In this document: positions 60,461-64,000 of the stretch, one piece after another
Numbering within the stretch: the first letter of the stretch is position 1
Layout of the letters: each line of letters opens with the position of its first letter
Origin: Limnoperna fortunei
Lineage: Eukaryota; Mollusca; Bivalvia; Mytilida; Modiolidae
Reading direction: 5' to 3'
Length of the DNA stretch: 64,000 nucleotides
Assembly: GCA_944474755.1 (NCBI GenBank)
Contig: OX104124.1
Location: 43,043,342 to 43,107,341, forward strand
Translations under genes and position numbers: made by a program
Notes under the pieces: generated by a model
Seen by the model: only the letters and a program-made list of their open reading frames with translations
Told to the model about the DNA's origin: nothing
The model's database searches: none

Positions 60461-62110
60461 AGTTTTTTGTTAGAACAAATAGTTTTCTTTTCCCCATACA
60501 TGTGCTGTTATATAATTCATGATAAAATTAGGTTTATTTGAGGTCGTATAACTGTGACATATTTTACGATAGTTCTGTTATTTGATTTTTAAATAAAAAA
60601 GTATTCATTTGTCAAAACTAAATGGTAAGAAAAAGAAAACAATAAATTCCGTCATGTGTCCAGCCATATCTCTGTTGTTTATGTTTTTTATTTATGAATA
60701 TTCCTTTTTCCGTCAATGTTCGGCATATAACATTGCCACCATTTTGAAGGATTGCAGTATAATAAGTCCTTTACAAAGGGCATATTGCCATCTGAACTTT
60801 AAAGATTGCCAACATGAACAATTGTTTTTGCATAGAATACACTAACCAGGTAAGCGATATATATTAGTGGGGATTTTATCAATAATAAACACAAATAAAC
60901 AATATTTGTATAAAGTTATAAAGTTGTCTTCATTATAGATATCGTTATAACTCGAAACCTCTGCAAAATTATAGAGTTTTTATTTGCCAATGAAATTGTA
61001 GGTTTTAATTTATTATCTATTTACATCCGGTGAAAATTCTATTTTTAAATAGAATTTTCGTGGAAAATATTGTTTACAGACAAACCTTTGCATTTAGCGG
61101 AATACGAATGAAATTTTTAACCGAAAATAAAAGTTTTTGATCAGTGCTAAATCGACTGACACAGGTTGGTAGTTCCTTATACTCTTGCACAATTTTACCG
61201 CTTAGAAGTCGAATTATGTTTTGGAGTTATGCCGTTAATAAAAAAAATTGTATTTTGTTAGGAATGGTATCTTTCAAAGAACAACTGGTAATCAACGTTA
61301 AACCATAGGCGTAGTACACAGAAAAATAGTGATACGGTCGGTTAAGGGTCGACAACCCGTTTACCGTGAATGTTTAATATATGAGTTTTCCATGAGCTAT
61401 TATTTGTCACTTACCAAATTGCACTCGATATCGTAACGGTTGCTGTTCTATATTGAAAGTTTTGTTTAAAAAATCAGCTTTATTTTAAACGTTTCACAAA
61501 TTTCCGTATTAGCAATTTAAAGTGGAACGTTCGGAACCGTAAAAGCCGTACCACTTGCTACGCCTATGTAAACATATTATTTCATTTGTTATGTTGTTTT
61601 CGTTTAATGATAACGCGCTGAATGAACCAAAAACGGTAAGGAGAATGTTTCCTAATTTATTAAATTCGTGAAAATAAGTCGATACGAAAAACATAATAAC
61701 TTTTTTTTAAATAAGACGAGGTTAGAAAATCGACATTTGGACACGTGTTTTCGCATTTCGATAATTAAAAAAATATTTGTTTATATGAGTTTTAACGACA
61801 CACTTGAAAAGTAATAAAAACTGAAAAGTTTGAAGATCACTAATCAATGTGTTTTCCTTACTCATATTCTATTCAAACCTGCTCTACGAATATTAAGTAT
61901 ATTAGCGACATTAATAATTAATAATAAATAATTAATAAATAAAAAGAATTAATTAATATTTTATAATAATTTTTTATTTCAAACAAAGTTTTAGTTGATT
62001 TGACCTTAAGTGCTAAATCTATTTTATATGAACTCGTAAATTTACTTGTGTTAGTAAATCCCAAATAAACTTCGTAAGATGTAAATCCCAAAAAGATCAA
62101 CTCAATTTCT
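60461..62110. other. No recognisable gene
   Basis: AT-rich unique DNA. Frames at 60609-60845 (plus) and 61509-61694, 61918-62100 (minus) show nothing recognisable. Confidence 0.4.
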
Positions 62111-62366
62111 AAAAAATAAAAAAAATTAACGCCACTTTCAGCAATTTTTCAGCTATATCATGGTATCTAGTTTTTATTTGGGGAAGAAGCCGGAGAACCG
62201 TAGAAAACTCCCGACCTTCGGTAGGAAAACTTGCAATGGTTGTCAAATAAGATTGGAGTAGAGTACACCCTGCCCGCAGTAAGAATCGAACCTGCAACCT
62301 CAATGTTGACAGCCCACGTGATCAATAGTAGATGAACTACCTTAACCACTCGGCTACCGAGGCCCC
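62111..62366 (-). mobile_element. Near-complete tRNA-derived SINE
   Basis: In reverse it carries the head GGGGCCTCGGTAGCCGAGTGG, a B-box-like GGTTCGATTCTTAC, the body with TTTTCCTACCGAAGGTCGG, the 3' domain GCTGAAAAATTGC and GAAAGTGGCGTTAA, and an A-rich tail (62111-62125 on the plus strand). It is colinear with the copy at 31441 but diverged, and no clear target duplication was found. The minus frames at 62109-62303 and 62167-62382 are its shadows. Confidence 0.9.
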
Positions 62367-62685
62367 TAGGCCAAAATAACAATTAACCGATTGTGATTTT
62401 TGATACACAAACATTCCTATTTTAAATAAAAATAATTTTGTTATTTTAAATCTTCGCGGGTACCTATATATTGTAAGTGTACCTTGTTTTCCTTACCACG
62501 TCAATTGATGGTATCACAGACAGTAATAGTTTTGTTCTTACTTGGAATTCTTTAAATTTACAAGTTTAAAAAATAACAAAGTAAAATAGATCCCAAAATT
62601 TGTTTTTGTTTTACTATTATGAATTTCCCTTCTCCATACGAACTTTGAATATGTTCTTTCGCTAGAATGTTTGTTTGAATGATGT

Positions 62686-62800
62686 TTTAACGCCACTTTC
62701 AGTAATTTTTCAGCTATATCATGGCGTCCAGTTTTTATTGGGGGAGGAAGCCTGAGTACCCGGAGAAAACCCCCGATCCTTCGGTAGAAAGACTGACAAG
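62686..62800 (-). mobile_element. 5'-truncated SINE copy
   Basis: TTAACGCCACTTTCAGTAATTTTTCAGC, GGCGTCCAGTTTTTATTGGG and GTACCCGGAGAAAACCCCCG match the 3' half of the same SINE family in reverse. The tRNA-like head is missing beyond about 62800. Frames 62538-62894 (minus) and 62721-62933 (plus) overlap it and are not genes. Confidence 0.85.
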
Positions 62801-64000
62801 ATTCAACATCCCAAATGGTGTTTTGTTCTGCACTCGATTGTGTTTTGTTCTGTATCGCTCGATCTGGCGATCGCGCGAGGATAGTTTCTACCAAATGATA
62901 TATATTACAAAGGAATTAAATTGTTATCCATGATCAGACTACTATTGTTACGTAAACTTTGTTTGGAAATTTTTGCGGTATGATGCAATAACTTGCGTCA
63001 TAAACCGCGAAACATTAAAGTACATTATCATAAGTTAACTGATATTTCAAGGCGAGATATTGGCAACTCCTAATCTGTGGTAAACATATGGCTGACTTTG
63101 TTATTTTATGTTTTCTTTCAATAAAATAATAAGAAAAGTAGATAAACTCGAATAATTTGTTCTTTTTACATAAATTATCATAATATATAATCAGTACACT
63201 GTCCCTTTATTTTCAATAAATAACTAAACATTTGACGATATCAATATTATATCAAGCAGATACACACAAGGTAATTAAACTTTTTTGTTTAATTATCTTT
63301 AATTAATGACCAGAAAATTTGTATTACAAAATACGGCTTACGCCATGCGTTATGCTATCTAGCTGGCACAATCACAAACACTGGGTTCATGTTCGACGGT
63401 GTGTACCACATAAGTACATATCTTAGATTAGATAAAGGTATCTGGATGACATTGTAATTTTATGACGTCATTGATAGTGATAATATAATTAATTCCACAT
63501 ATTCGTGCCAATGTATAAATAAAACTATTTAAAAACCTAGCATATTGTTGGAATATACTGTACATAGATTTAATAACTACAAGGGGGAATGAACTTTCTG
63601 GTAACCATTAGAAAATTATAAATAAAAATTAAACCGGTCCCGTCCCCAAAAATACAAACAAATAATAAAATATATAAATATATCAAATATATAAGTAGCT
63701 CAAGCAAATGGAGTTTTTGCAATAACTGGTAAAATGTATTTTATTATAACATTGTACATTTGTATAATTTAAAATTTGTTCATTTGTAAAAAATAGCGTT
63801 TTCAAAAATAGAAAATAGTGAAGATTAACTATTTTTAAAAATAAATAGTTGGAAGATAAGTTTTTAATACCAATTTTCACCATCTTACTTTGTTTTGATT
63901 AGTTTGTTTCTTTCACTTTGATGTGATTAGTTTATATTTTGGAATCGGCCAATCAAAATGACTTTTTTATATGCAGTTTGTCAATCTAATATCTTTTTGT
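62801..64000. other. No recognisable feature to the window end
   Basis: AT-rich unique DNA. The minus frame at 63683-63883 is low-complexity and unsupported. Confidence 0.4.

Noticed and set aside
62538..62894. 118-codon minus-strand frame
   Set aside because: It is created by a truncated SINE copy and flanking DNA.

Overview
The window looks like nuclear DNA of a marine bivalve, most likely a mussel-type (Mytilus-like) mollusc. The evidence is an AT-rich intron-containing gene, molluscan-type tRNA-derived SINEs whose body carries the GCTGAAAGTGGCGTTAAAC motif, Helitron-like elements with ~165-bp core repeats of the kind known from bivalves, and relics of two reverse transcriptases. The species assignment is inference. 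Nothing looks bacterial, organellar or viral.

Layout. (1) 1-25830 is one huge 48-bp tandem satellite of about 538 units, truncated by the window's left edge. It is organised into multi-kb higher-order duplications. (2) 25831-31180 is unique AT-rich DNA with SINE fragments, a ~1-kb foldback element with heptamer-rich arms (28326-29301) and a 46-bp minisatellite (30351-31172). (3) 31430-36000 holds a complete SINE with an 11-bp target-site duplication and a second satellite, a 96-bp dimer of 44- and 52-bp subunits, interrupted by a MITE with ~83-bp inverted termini and a 9-bp target duplication. (4) 36001-42800 holds a perfect 35-bp-arm hairpin element, a Helitron-like element whose empty-site paralogue is nearby, a cluster of AGTAACGCGCTACTT-type repeats and a broken Penelope-like reverse transcriptase. 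(5) 43795-45577 is a third satellite (51/53 bp) arranged as a giant head-to-head inverted repeat and interrupted by a short retroposon. (6) 48630-52620 is the one convincing protein gene: a minus-strand, four-coding-exon inhibitor-of-apoptosis (IAP) gene whose spliced product is 710 residues with two BIR domains, a UBA and a C-terminal RING. (7) 53190-55165 is a decayed minus-strand LINE. (8) 55170-64000 is mostly unique AT-rich DNA with a second small Helitron-like element, a 20-bp minisatellite and two more SINE copies.

The IAP gene stands alone, so there is no operon-like teamwork to describe. The rest is a record of satellite growth and transposon insertion. The two long satellites have units of 48 and 96 bp, both multiples of three, so each keeps one reading frame open over long distances on the minus strand. 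I read these as non-coding satellites, with the coding question flagged. I saw no confident tRNA, rRNA or CRISPR. The strongest candidates for something undescribed are the higher-order 48-bp satellite, the heptamer-armed foldback element and the inverted satellite palindrome.
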